64,000 bases of DNA, taken from positions 155,468 to 219,467 of the forward strand of contig PDIM01000011.1 of the NCBI GenBank assembly GCA_002811675.1. The letters run 5' to 3'. Under the pieces are notes generated by a model. It was given only the letters and a program-made list of their open reading frames with translations, was not told the origin of the DNA and made no database searches. Source of the DNA: Ichthyosporea sp. XGB-2017a (Eukaryota; Opisthokonta; Ichthyosporea). A program made the translations under genes and the position numbers. Below are positions 10,088-19,995 of the stretch, one piece after another; positions within the stretch are counted from its first letter, which is position 1, and each line of letters starts with the position of its first letter.

Positions 10088-12142
10088 TCATTCTAGCTTT
10101 GTTTCACTCTGTTCCCCCCCAGAAGTGCACGAGCCACTCACATATTCATAACGTACAGACAGAACCACAAATATCACATTGACCGTGAACACAATCCCCG
10201 CATAGAGCACTAGCTCCATAGTTAGTAAGTGATTTACTTTCCCGTCATTCCCAGACGGTTCTTGGAAGATCGCTTCCATAAGGCCACATTCAGTTATGAT
10301 TACTACAAGCAGGTTGCCAAATGATGTTGTCAGAAGGTTTGCGGCCTGGCACACAGACTTCATTGTCACTGGTGCCTGGGAGTATGCGAAATCAATGCAT
10401 GTGATCGAGAGAAGAATTTCGGCCACAGTCATAACAAAGTACTGAGGTATTTGCCATAACATGCTTAAATTTGTACATATTGTAACAGTTTCGCTTGACT
10501 GCGAATTCAAATCGGCAATACATGCCTCTACACGCCACTGCAAAAATGCCGAGACCATAAAAGCCATTCCCGATAAAAAAAGACCGGCACCAATTCGTTG
10601 GAGTGGTCTCGTAAGTAACCCTCTTCGGGTTAGAAATGGATACACAAATTTTTCAAAAACGGGTATAAGGCTTACCACGAAAATGGAATTGCAAGCTTGC
10701 ATCTGCTCTGGCTGAATAGATACGTGCCCCAGCCATTTGCACGGAATATGCGAATTAAGGCCGAAAACGCTAAGGTTGTTGCCGTCAGGAGTAAGCAAAA
10801 AGCCCAGTACATTATTTCCATTCAACTTCATAGCCTGTAAAGTCCAGCGACTACCTTGTTGGTCAAAAGCCATCCAAAATGCAGGTAAAGGAATAAAAAG
10901 TACTAGCACTTTCAAGAGTCGTTTTACATCTTCCACACCTTGTCTGCCATACTTTGCTTTTGCACAGTCCAGCCAGTGCGTACTTTCAGACTCAACATTT
11001 GACCATGCTAAGTCAGTTGTGTCATAATGTTCCGTCACCGCTAAATTATTTGCCATGGTGTCGGAAGATTCGGGTTGTTCGGAGCTATCTGTCAGTATAT
11101 AACTAGTTTTTCGTTTGGGGCGCTTAAAACTAAGCAAAAACGCGAACGCAGTTTTTGCACGCCTAAAGACGCCAGAAAATTTGATATTGAGAGCAAAGCT
11201 AATGATACAGAACACCTGCACAATTACATTATCACTTTCGGAGGGCTTTGTTATGATATACAGCTTTCTTCCAGCAAAGAATAGAATCAACGCCACAAGC
11301 ATCAGCAGAGCTGGAACACCAAAAGCTAGAGAGTAGCAAGTGTCACTTCCGAAGCAATGTACATCATGCTCTAGCATGGGAGTGAATATTGTTGAAAGCA
11401 ACGCCCCAGCGTTGATGCTAAAATAAAAAACCGCGAAGAAGCTGCTCAAAATAACAGCCTGTCTGTTCATTCTTATAACACTACTAATTTCCTCTTGGTC
11501 CGCTTCCGTAACACGCTCTTCAATGGAGTTTGAAGATATGGTTTTCCCTTTTCTCACTGTGCCAAACTGCTCAGCCCCGAAAGCAGCAACACAAGGCTTG
11601 ATACCACCCGTCCCTACTGCAATAAGCAAAAGCCCAGAGAAAGTCCCAGTGACAGACAAAGCATATGCATCTGTAGGACTCATAACAGCGGCCAAAGATA
11701 AAATAATACAGCCTATGCAATAGACAGAAGACATATACAGGATCGTTTTGTATTTCCCAAGCCCCCCATCTGACATAATCGCCCCCAATAGAGGGGTAAA
11801 ATACTGAAGCATTACAAAAGTATGAAAAACCGCAGTGGCGTTTGCATTTGTAAACTGCAGTTGCTGAACAAGATACACGACAATGACTGCGCGGATCCCG
11901 TAAGCTGTAAATCTTTCACAGAATTCGTTACCTAAGATATATGGAATTGCCTTTGGGAAGTCTGAAAAGTGTGGGGGTTTAAATAGATCTTCTCCCGGGG
12001 GTAAGGCCGTCAGGTTTCGTTCCCTTGTCTGACTCACGTCCCTAGAATCTGGAGTGTTAACATATTCGCTCAAGAGGAGTGCTTCACTTGCAACAGCATC
12101 GTCTTGTACAGCGGCTGCAATAATAGAATTTTCATCGCCCAT
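10088..12142 (-). CDS. Proton-coupled oligopeptide transporter (PTR2/POT, SLC15 family)
   Basis: A single exon of 684 residues with about 12 transmembrane helices. Family signatures are present. The proton-coupling motif NEFCERFTAYG is at about residue 72. VGTGGIKPCVAAFGAEQFG at about 177 is the PTR2 signature. PAFWMAFDQQGSRW at about 425 matches the FxxFxQQ motif of helix 7. A large hydrophilic segment between the two six-helix halves (about residues 320-405) is the usual central loop. The family imports di- and tripeptides, or related compounds, with protons across the plasma or vacuolar membrane. It is head-to-head with syntaxin-18. The Ser/Asp-rich first 60 residues are cytosolic. Confidence 0.93.
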   Translation of the reverse strand: MGDENSIIAAAVQDDAVASEALLLSEYVNTPDSRDVSQTRERNLTALPPGEDLFKPPHFSDFPKAIPYILGNEFCERFTAYGIRAVIVVYLVQQLQFTNANATAVFHTFVMLQYFTPLLGAIMSDGGLGKYKTILYMSSVYCIGCIILSLAAVMSPTDAYALSVTGTFSGLLLIAVGTGGIKPCVAAFGAEQFGTVRKGKTISSNSIEERVTEADQEEISSVIRMNRQAVILSSFFAVFYFSINAGALLSTIFTPMLEHDVHCFGSDTCYSLAFGVPALLMLVALILFFAGRKLYIITKPSESDNVIVQVFCIISFALNIKFSGVFRRAKTAFAFLLSFKRPKRKTSYILTDSSEQPESSDTMANNLAVTEHYDTTDLAWSNVESESTHWLDCAKAKYGRQGVEDVKRLLKVLVLFIPLPAFWMAFDQQGSRWTLQAMKLNGNNVLGFLLTPDGNNLSVFGLNSHIPCKWLGHVSIQPEQMQACNSIFVVSLIPVFEKFVYPFLTRRGLLTRPLQRIGAGLFLSGMAFMVSAFLQWRVEACIADLNSQSSETVTICTNLSMLWQIPQYFVMTVAEILLSITCIDFAYSQAPVTMKSVCQAANLLTTSFGNLLVVIITECGLMEAIFQEPSGNDGKVNHLLTMELVLYAGIVFTVNVIFVVLSVRYEYVSGSCTSGGEQSETKLE

Positions 12143-12665
12143 GGCTGGGATAGAAATGTCCGTCCGTATGTGTACGTAGGTGGCTTAATCCACGTCATGT
12201 GAGATAGAATGAGCAAATCAGAGTGCTAGTGGGAATAAAAGTGAGGGGAGCTGGGATCCTGCTTGCATTATTAGCACAGAGTGAAATCAGAAGGAGAACA
12301 GGGGTGTAAATCTCCAAGAAATCTCCTTCTCCTCTCCACAAACACAAATTACATAAATAATAATTACCAGTTACCACACAGCTGAGTGCCCCTAATCGCC
12401 CCTCCACGTGTAACCCTAGCAGCAGCATTGGACCAGGGAGGGTGTTCCTTTGTGTGGTCACTGGTGTATCACTTCCTTGACTGTGTTTGTGTGTCATGCC
12501 AGGAAGGAAGGAAGGACTGGATCTATCTCCCCCACACTCCAGAGTGACTGCCACTGAAGAGAAATCAACACCACCACCCCTCCCCCACGAGTGGCACGGA
12601 CTCCATGTGTACAACTAGGAAAACCTGCAAACATATATAGCAACGTTCATTTCGTAAGGTGCAAC
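12143..12665. other. Divergent promoter region, PTR / syntaxin-18
   Basis: This 523-bp gap separates two divergently transcribed genes. It shows C-rich and GGAAGGAAGGAA-like tracts around 12500-12560. The syntaxin frame extends upstream to a GTG at 12591, but MDLRAMF at 12666 matches the family start, so the upstream extension is treated as 5' UTR. Confidence 0.5.
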
Positions 12666-13673
12666 ATGGATTTAAGGGCTATGTTTAATGAGTGCATTAA
12701 AGATGCACGGAGGCAGAGTGGAACACCTGCAGGGGGCAGCCGCGACATTCTTGGGACAAGAAAACACACAGGATCTGAGTTTGAGCAAGAATGTGTGCGC
12801 ATAAAGCGCTCCATCACTGATTTGTTTAAATTCTTGCAGGAGAACAAGCAGCCGTATGTCAATCCTTCCCGGGGGTTAATTGGGAATAGTGCAGGACTTT
12901 CAGAATTAGATAAAGATCAAATTGATGTAGAGGCGCAAGAAATTCTTAAGACATGCTTGCAAACATTAAATGCAACCAAAGTGAGATTTGGTGTAGTTGA
13001 GCGAACCATAGTAAGTGATAGTCAATTAGATGTCCACAAAAGCTGCGTCGTTCATTTGCTACAGCTTTATTTGAAAGAAGTAGGGGGCTTATATAGCCAA
13101 ATGAAATCAATTCGTCTGAAACAAGCTATTGAAAAAAAAGAGATCCAAGGGGTTCTTCAGAAAAAGCTTGGGAAAGACGGGCAGGGCGGTTTAAAGGGCA
13201 AAGGTGCAGGTGAAGGCAAGGCCTTTGGTAAAGGAGAGGAATATAAAAGCACTGCCTTGAATCAGCAGAAGGCTATGGGCTATAATGAAATGCATCATGT
13301 TGCTGAACATGATAGTGGGCAAGGGCAAGATACTTTTGAACCTGACCTCTCGCCAGAAGAACTCCAACTCATGGAAGAAGAAAACAAGCAGCTTTTCAAT
13401 GAAATGAATTATATGATTGATGAAGTGAAGCAGGCGCAGACGAAAATGGAAGAAATAAGTAAGCTACAGCAGACTTTTGTTGAAAATATTCTTGTTCAAT
13501 CTGAGGCAATCGAGAGGATACAGGATACAGCAATTGGCACTGCTCAGAACATAGAGGCAGGGAATGAACAACTTTCGAAGGCAATGAAGCACAATGTGGA
13601 TTTCAGATTATGGGTACTCTTTTTTCTTGTAATGTGCTCATTTTCACTCCTCTTCTTGGATTGGTATAGCTGA
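12666..13673 (+). CDS. STX18: Syntaxin-18 (ER Qa-SNARE, Ufe1/SYP81)
   Basis: A single exon of 335 residues. The N-terminal helical region contains FKFLQENKQPYVNPS and DKDQIDVEAQEILKTC, which parallel the N-terminal domain of syntaxin-18. A Gly/Lys-rich linker follows at about residues 175-205. The SNARE motif runs from about 235 to 300 (LSPEELQLMEEENKQL through NIEAGNEQLSKAMKH). The C-terminal anchor WVLFFLVMCSFSLLFLDWY is nearly identical to that of human syntaxin-18, a strong marker of this subfamily. In the family it is the ER-resident Qa-SNARE for Golgi-to-ER retrograde fusion together with Sec20, Use1 and Sec22. An AATAAA lies 26 nt after the stop. Confidence 0.95.
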   Translation: MDLRAMFNECIKDARRQSGTPAGGSRDILGTRKHTGSEFEQECVRIKRSITDLFKFLQENKQPYVNPSRGLIGNSAGLSELDKDQIDVEAQEILKTCLQTLNATKVRFGVVERTIVSDSQLDVHKSCVVHLLQLYLKEVGGLYSQMKSIRLKQAIEKKEIQGVLQKKLGKDGQGGLKGKGAGEGKAFGKGEEYKSTALNQQKAMGYNEMHHVAEHDSGQGQDTFEPDLSPEELQLMEEENKQLFNEMNYMIDEVKQAQTKMEEISKLQQTFVENILVQSEAIERIQDTAIGTAQNIEAGNEQLSKAMKHNVDFRLWVLFFLVMCSFSLLFLDWYS

Positions 13674-13699
13674 AAGGACACTAGGAAGCCCAGAAAGAA

Positions 13700-13705
13700 A
13701 ATAAA
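13700..13705 (+). terminator. AATAAA signal of syntaxin-18
   Basis: A perfect hexamer just downstream of the stop codon, in the 170-bp gap to the convergent topoisomerase gene. Confidence 0.65.
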
Positions 13706-13843
13706 TGTACATAATTCTGTAGCCCTTGAAATTTGCTGCATGTCAACAGGGTTCTGGTGGTCGACTGAATACCTGCTACATGCTGCCGTCTTTGTTGTTG
13801 GTCTTGAAAGTAGGCTGAATTGCTTGCTTTTGATGCTTTACTT

Positions 13844-15744
13844 CTAGAACTTGAAGGTTTTGTTTACATTCATCGCCCAAGCAAACCTCTCCCTTTCAGT
13901 TTTATTATACAGTTTCTCAATAGGTATGTCGTGCTTTTTGGCCCAAGCAACGGTGATTCTGGGGTCGAGGTAATTTACCTTAGAGGTGACGATTGCAATA
14001 TCTTTGCTTTCCTCTTTAGTGCTCTTTCGAATCCCCTGAGTTTCAATTTTCTCGTTTAATTTTTGTATCTTTTTCTCAATTGAAACGACCTTCGCTTGCT
14101 CAGTTTTGCTTCTGTCGCACACATCCTTCCTCTTTAATTCCCTTAGGAGTCTCTTGGCTTGCTTCAACCGACTCTTAAAATCGACTATCTGTACATATAA
14201 AGGCACAAAATAAATATAAGAATATGTGAGTGGTGGAATTCAAACAACTTTGTACACTTTATGTACCCTACCTTTGCATCTATATCTTCCAGCTGTTTGA
14301 CATGAGTCTTTGATATGGCTTTTTTATGATTACATAGCACAGCTACGTCCCTGTTCGCTGCATTATACATCCATAGTTTTGATTCCAAATTTCTTGTAGA
14401 GCGTATTTTCTTCAGAGACTCGAACAATGTGACAGAGGCATTAAAGGTCCTAAACACTTTTGTTGTTAATCCAGGCATAAGGCTTTGCAAATATTTGTTA
14501 AGGGATTGTGGAGTCAAACTATCAAAGATAAGTGCATCCGAGGGCTTATTTCCAGTAAACAACTCCAGATTGTCAAAGGCCTTTGGAACAACTTCAGTTT
14601 CATTTTGGTAGCGAATATAATCTTTACCTATGAAGTCAAATTTTACAGTTTGCGGGCCAGACATTTCCACGTGTTCAACTCGAAGCGAGCAGCACCCAAC
14701 TGTGTCGGCCTGCTCGTCCGAGTCCTTTTCATTTCCAATACGGATTGCTAGTTTGTCAACTAGATAAGTCGCAGTGGCCTTCTGTTTCATCACAATGCAC
14801 TCATCATTCATATCCCTGCTATACGCTTTCCTAATTGTTCCAATATGCCTTTTCAATTTTCTAGCATTTTCAAACTTTTTCAAATCACTAAAGCTTTTAA
14901 ACTTAGACGCGGTATTCAAATAGACGTACTTGTTCTTGGTAGGTTGAATAGTGTCCTTCCAAGAGGCAAGCCATGCAAGACTTGGGTCATGTATGACCTC
15001 TTTCCATTTATGTCCTTCAGGAGGTTCTGGAACAGGTGCTCCCTTCCCAATGTTTATCATGATATCTTCTGGCAGCACACGCCTCTTTAGTTTCCCCATC
15101 TTGGGATGGTCACCTCTTCCTCGAAAAAGACTGGGAGGTTCGACACTAAAATTTCCAATCTTTTCACGATTGCCATCAACAACCGCGTGTCCGAACATTT
15201 CGGTAATTTGCGCCTTCTCCTCTTTAATTCTTAACTTCTCTTCTTTCCGCATCCCAAGTTTTTTTTCCCGTTCCCCCATGTAATATCTATTCATTGCTTC
15301 AAAATCACATTTGCTTAACTCTTGAATTATTTCTCTTTCCTCATCAGTCATGACGTCTCGCCAATCTTTGAAGAAGTTATCATTAAATATTTTCTTGTGT
15401 GTGTACTCCAAATGTGTTACTTTAGCATAAAGAGTTGCTATTTCTTCAGTCGCTGGGGAAAGATCAATTGGTTTGCCATCATAGTATAGCTTCACAGAGT
15501 CAGGTAAACGCACGTAGGTTGGGGCAAGAAGAGGTCCTTGGTGGATCAGTTCTGACCATAGTTTACCGCCCTGTGTTTTTTTCTTCTTCTTGTTGCATAA
15601 TCCTCCAAGGGCATTGGGCCCCCTTTTCTTAGTGGCCAAGCCCCGAGAAAGTAAAGGCAAGGAAGCCAGCAAGTCACGTTTGGCGGCATTGGAAGTTATT
15701 GGGACTAGACTGATTCGGCAACTGAAAGAGTCGGTCAAAAACAT
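13844..15744 (-). CDS. TOP1MT-like: Mitochondrial-type DNA topoisomerase IB
   Basis: Two exons (15744-14272 and 14188-13844; intron GTAGGG...TACAG, 83 nt) encode 605 residues. The protein lacks the long charged N-terminal domain of nuclear TOP1. Instead it begins with about 45 residues that are basic, Ser/Leu-rich and almost free of acids (SFSCRISLV, AKRDLLASL, LSRGLATKKR), resembling an import presequence. The core is complete. Counterparts of all five human catalytic residues are visible: R in LAIRIGNEK, K in DFIGKDYIRY, R in KVFRTFNAS, H in LCNHKKA and Y in KVNYLDPRI. It relaxes supercoils by a 3'-phosphotyrosine intermediate. It lies in tandem with the nuclear paralogue, which it closely resembles. 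An acceptor-like TTTCTCAG immediately precedes the ATG, so a 5' UTR intron is likely. Confidence 0.92.
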
Positions 15745-16714
15745 CCTGAGAAATAAAAATACTTTACACCGAATACCTTGTATTGGAAATTGTTTCAGTC
15801 AGCAAGGTACCAAGCAGAAGAAAGCCTAAGCTATCTCCATCCTCCTTCAAACACTTGTTTGTGTATAAATCGGTAATCAGAGAAGTAGAGAACTGCAATC
15901 CACAGGCCGTTTCAAGTTAGAAGCTAGCCAACATAAAATAAGAGTTCATTCAACACAGCTGACGTTGTAGGTCCTTGCAAATAGGGTTGAGTGGTGGACG
16001 GTGGTTTTAGGGTTTGGAAGCAATAGAGGCATGCAAGTGCAGAAACAGCAATACCTTTAATTTTATGTTAGCAACACCACATGAATCAGGCTCGTCGACA
16101 CCCTCATCGGACAGAGTCTACTGGTGCAAATGTTCAGTCGGGCACAAGCGTCACTGGGATCCGAGGACAGTATCATTACTACTCGTCCGACGGCAGTACG
16201 TACAACATGCAAGTATATTGTCTTTGACAACAACTTTTCTGTGGGAAGAGGTAGAAATTTGAGTGACCAGAGAGTGTAATCTCTCGCTGTAAAGTCGACT
16301 GTGTCGTCTTCTGTTGTCATAAGGGTCTTGTCGATTGCTCGTCTTTTGGAGAAATACCGGACTCTTGCAAATTCTGTTTTTGACAAAGTCTATAGCAGCT
16401 ATGACACTGGTACGGAAATTGCCCAGTCGGGAGGAGAGCTGGGTATAGCTATTCGAAAGAATTCAGTTTGGGGAGGGCGGTGGCCGATGTCGGTCTTGTG
16501 CCCTCTTCAACTCCAGGGACCTTTCGTTTTTTTCAATGTGTCGTGCTTTATTTGAATCTACGAATGCTTCAAAGGGAAAAAGTATGTTATAGAGTGCATA
16601 AAAAAATAAACAAAAGGAGTAGGACCATAACAAAGCTGTATCGCCGAGGTGATGGCGCGTTATGGTAATGGATACGGTTGAAATGAGGCCCATTGGGCCA
16701 CACACACAATGGGA
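15745..16714. other. Intergenic between the two topoisomerase genes
   Basis: This 970-bp gap separates the tandem minus-strand TOP1 genes. It should contain the 3' UTR of the nuclear copy (TTTATT at 16547-16552 is a minus-strand AATAAA about 165 nt past its stop) and the promoter or 5' UTR intron of the mitochondrial copy. A minus-strand frame at 16063-16386, whose first ATG is at about 16340, is open for up to 107 codons but matches nothing I know and is not called. Confidence 0.45.
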
Positions 16715-19375
16715 TTAAAACTCAAAATCAGGGGGGGCGTTCATTGCCCATGCAAATTTCTCTCGTTGAGTTTTGTTATAAACCTTTTCAATGGGTACAT
16801 TATGGCGCTTGGCCCATGCAACACTGATTCGAGGGTCTAAATAGTTCAACTTTGACGTACCCAGGGCAATTGTCTTATTTTCGTCTTTGTCTGTCTTTTT
16901 TATCTCATCCTTTTCCACCCGCTCTTTCAATCTCTTCACTTTTTTCGCCAAACTCGTTAACTGCTTCGCCCCTTTTGCAGTAGGATTAGCCTTCTCCTCA
17001 GCTTTCGCCTTCTTTAATTCTTTCTTGGTTTCCTTTAGCTGTTTCTTCGTCTCCTCGATCTTATCCTCCAATTTTCCCATTTGAGCGTCATGAGTTTTAG
17101 GAGCAGCTCTTTGATGGTTACACAGGATTGCCACGGCTCTATTGGCACGATTATATTCCAAAATCTTTTCTTCTACTGTGCCGTGAGGAGGCGTCTTCTT
17201 AACTTCCTGATTCAGAGTTATGGAGGCATTGTAGGTACGGAACACTTTAGCTGAAAGGCCAGGCATAAGTGAATTTAAGTGTTTGTTTAACTTCGAAACA
17301 TTAAGGCGGTCGAAGAGCAGGTCATTAGGATTTTTACGTTTGCAGAAAATTCTAAGGTTGGCAAATGCTTGGGGGTCTACTTCTACTTCATTTTCATATC
17401 GAATTGAATCTTTACCAAGAAAATCAAACTTCACAGTGCGGGGTTCCACCAACTCAATATGCTCAAGCCTTAATGAGCAACAACCCACTGTATCTGCCTC
17501 TTCATCAGAATCCTTTTCATTACCAGCACGAAGGGCTAACTTATCAATCAAATACAGAGCAGTGGCTCTTTGACGAACAAACATCATTTTATCTTTCATA
17601 TCGCGCTTATATTCACTTCTGATTTTATCGATATGCTTTTTTAATTCTCTAGCCTTTTCGTACTTTTTCATATCATTCAAGCCTTTCAGTGTCGACGCAG
17701 GATTAAACATTACGTACTTATAAGCCTGTTGAATGTTTTCAATCCAGCATGCAAGCCACGTAACAGTGTTGTTATGTTGAACTTCTTTCCATTTGTGTCC
17801 CTCAGGGGGCTTTGGGACCGGTGCACCTTTGCTAATATTGATGATAATATCTTCTGGCTGAACACGCTTCTTCAGTTTACCCATTTTTGGATGGTCCCCA
17901 CGACCACGGAAAAGTCCAGGAGGTTCGACACGAAAATTGCCAATCTTTTCTTTCCGACCATCAATCATAGCATACCCATACTCCTCTACTAACTTTGCAT
18001 TATCTTCTTTAATTTTCAGCTTCTCTTCTTTCGTTTTGTTTTTCTTTTTCTCCCTCTCCTCTTCATAGTACTTTTGGATTTTGGTAAAATCACACTTTGT
18101 AAGATCAGTAATGAGTTCCCTCTCAGACTTTGTCATAGACCTTCTCCAATCTTTGAAAAAATTGAGGTTGAAGGCTTTCTTTTGCATATAGTCAGTGTTT
18201 AGCATAACTGCATAGAATCCTGCAACTTCTTCCGCCTGCACAGACAAATCAAATGGCTTTCCATCATAGTAGAGCTTAACATTCGATGGAAGAGGAACGT
18301 AGTCGGGAGCAAGTATAGGTCCTTTGTGAATCAAAGACTTCCATTTTATACCGTCCTCATGCTCTACATGGCCTTCCCACCATTTATACCTGTCATCTTC
18401 TTCCTCCTCTTTCTTCGCTTTCTTGCCAACTTTGCCTTTTGGAGATTTGCCATCTTTGCTATCCACACCGTTCTTTTTTTTCTTTGAAGAGCTTGCACCG
18501 GTTTTCGTCTTCTTTGCCATATGTGCAAGTGGAATATCATCACTACTGCTCGAAACATTACCATCTTCATTTTTCACACTAGCTTTCCGCTTCTGAGCAG
18601 GGTTCTTCTTTTTTACGTTGCTTGAAGACGGAATAATTTTACTAGAGAGAGGCTCGTCATCGCTGCTGGTAGAGGTGTCAACAACCTTCTTGGATTGCGA
18701 TGGTTTTGGCTCGGCTTTCACAACAGGGTTTTCTACTTTTGAACTTTTCTTACTTAGCTTTCGTTTCTGCTTTCCATCTCCACTATGTTCCTTCTTCACC
18801 TCCGTCTTGTGTATTTTCTTCATCTCACTATTCAGTCGATTGACAAGAGGTACCTCATCGTCACTCGATTCACTTTCTTCCTTCTTTACACTTTTAGTCC
18901 CCTTAATGCTAGACTTTCTACTACCAGCTCTTGAGGCAGAACGCGAAACCGAACGTGAGTTTGAGCGAGAAGCTGCTGGAGAAGATTTTCTAGACAAACT
19001 TTTTTTACGGGAGTTTTCCTTACTCAGCTTAGAAGTTACCAGATCCGAAAGAGGGTTATCATCAGAGCTACTAGAATCTGGTTCAGGTTTACTCTTCTTC
19101 TTCGAAGGCTGAAAATCTTCATCACTATCACATTCATTATTTTTTGCCTTTTTGCCCGAGGAGCTACTACTTGCTTTGCGTGAGAGTTCAGGAGGTTTGT
19201 TTTCCACACCAGGAACTGATTTACTTTGATTCGAAGAAGGTGGAGCTGCATGCTGCTTATTTGGCACTTTAGCACCGTTAATCAAAGTACTTGACTTTGA
19301 ATTAAGGACTTTACGGCTTAAGGGCTCATCGTCACTCGAAGAGCTATCCGCTTCAGCCACAGCAGTTTTACTCAT
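16715..19375 (-). CDS. TOP1: Nuclear DNA topoisomerase I (type IB)
   Basis: A single exon of 886 residues. Residues 1-330 form a disordered, highly charged domain. It contains five copies of a Ser/Asp motif of the type SSDDEPLS (first at residue 12, then about 100, 170, 235 and 275), each set in lysine- and serine-rich sequence with several basic nuclear-localisation-like clusters. The core domain starts near WWEGHVEHEDGIKWKSL. Catalytic counterparts are present in LALRAGNEKD, DFLGKDSIRY, KVFRTYNAS, LCNHQRAAPKTH and SKLNYLDPRI. A Lys/Glu-rich coiled-coil linker lies between the H and Y motifs. It relaxes supercoils ahead of replication and transcription. The gene diverges from the GINS subunit SLD5. 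Confidence 0.96.
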   Translation of the reverse strand: MSKTAVAEADSSSSDDEPLSRKVLNSKSSTLINGAKVPNKQHAAPPSSNQSKSVPGVENKPPELSRKASSSSSGKKAKNNECDSDEDFQPSKKKSKPEPDSSSSDDNPLSDLVTSKLSKENSRKKSLSRKSSPAASRSNSRSVSRSASRAGSRKSSIKGTKSVKKEESESSDDEVPLVNRLNSEMKKIHKTEVKKEHSGDGKQKRKLSKKSSKVENPVVKAEPKPSQSKKVVDTSTSSDDEPLSSKIIPSSSNVKKKNPAQKRKASVKNEDGNVSSSSDDIPLAHMAKKTKTGASSSKKKKNGVDSKDGKSPKGKVGKKAKKEEEEDDRYKWWEGHVEHEDGIKWKSLIHKGPILAPDYVPLPSNVKLYYDGKPFDLSVQAEEVAGFYAVMLNTDYMQKKAFNLNFFKDWRRSMTKSERELITDLTKCDFTKIQKYYEEEREKKKNKTKEEKLKIKEDNAKLVEEYGYAMIDGRKEKIGNFRVEPPGLFRGRGDHPKMGKLKKRVQPEDIIINISKGAPVPKPPEGHKWKEVQHNNTVTWLACWIENIQQAYKYVMFNPASTLKGLNDMKKYEKARELKKHIDKIRSEYKRDMKDKMMFVRQRATALYLIDKLALRAGNEKDSDEEADTVGCCSLRLEHIELVEPRTVKFDFLGKDSIRYENEVEVDPQAFANLRIFCKRKNPNDLLFDRLNVSKLNKHLNSLMPGLSAKVFRTYNASITLNQEVKKTPPHGTVEEKILEYNRANRAVAILCNHQRAAPKTHDAQMGKLEDKIEETKKQLKETKKELKKAKAEEKANPTAKGAKQLTSLAKKVKRLKERVEKDEIKKTDKDENKTIALGTSKLNYLDPRISVAWAKRHNVPIEKVYNKTQREKFAWAMNAPPDFEF

Positions 19376-19995
19376 GATGTGGAAAAGGAGTAAATCCAGG
19401 AGTTGTTGTTCTGTTGCTCTACTGCACCTGCCTCACTATACAGTGGCTACTATTAATCTTGTGGACTGGAGAGTGCCTTGAAGCGGGAGTGAAGAGGGAA
19501 GAAGAAGAACAAGGGAAGAAGAATGGAAATAAGGAATTTAAGAAGAGTATGATAATTCAGAGGCCACTGGTGGGCCACAGCGAAAGAAGAAGAAGTCACA
19601 ACTCACAACTCTGAACTTCCAAGGCACAACTACACTACTCTACTGCACACTGTACCAGGGGAGGCCTAGCCCCTAGGGTTATGGACACATAACATTATTC
19701 ATGGCTGAAACATTGGAAGGGTTAGGGTGATAGAGGGATGGAATTCGGTGATCAGGAGACCCACCTTTTACCGAGGGAGGGAGAGAGAGAGAGGCTTCTT
19801 AATCCTTACCTGTTGTTGTTGTTATAGGAATACCAGACCTTGGAAGTTGCGTGCAGTTTGGTATTTGGGATCCATATGGGACTTGCTGCTACTGATACAC
19901 CTCTTCCGCAGAATAGACAAGAATCCAACGTGACTGGACAAAGTAGTGCTATTTCGTAGCATAACCGCGTGTGTGCCTGTGTGCTCGTTGCAAAT
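19376..19995. other. Divergent promoter region, TOP1 / SLD5
   Basis: This 620-bp region lies between two replication-related genes transcribed away from each other. It contains purine-rich tracts (around 19495-19560 and 19765-19797). No coding frame is supported. Confidence 0.5.

Noticed and set aside
12591-12665. Upstream extension of syntaxin-18 from a GTG
   Set aside because: Non-ATG start; the family N-terminus matches the ATG at 12666.
16063-16386. Minus-strand open frame, up to 107 codons, between the two TOP1 genes
   Set aside because: It begins at a TTG; an in-frame ATG gives about 90 codons. No recognisable domain, no splice context and no neighbouring exon that continues it.
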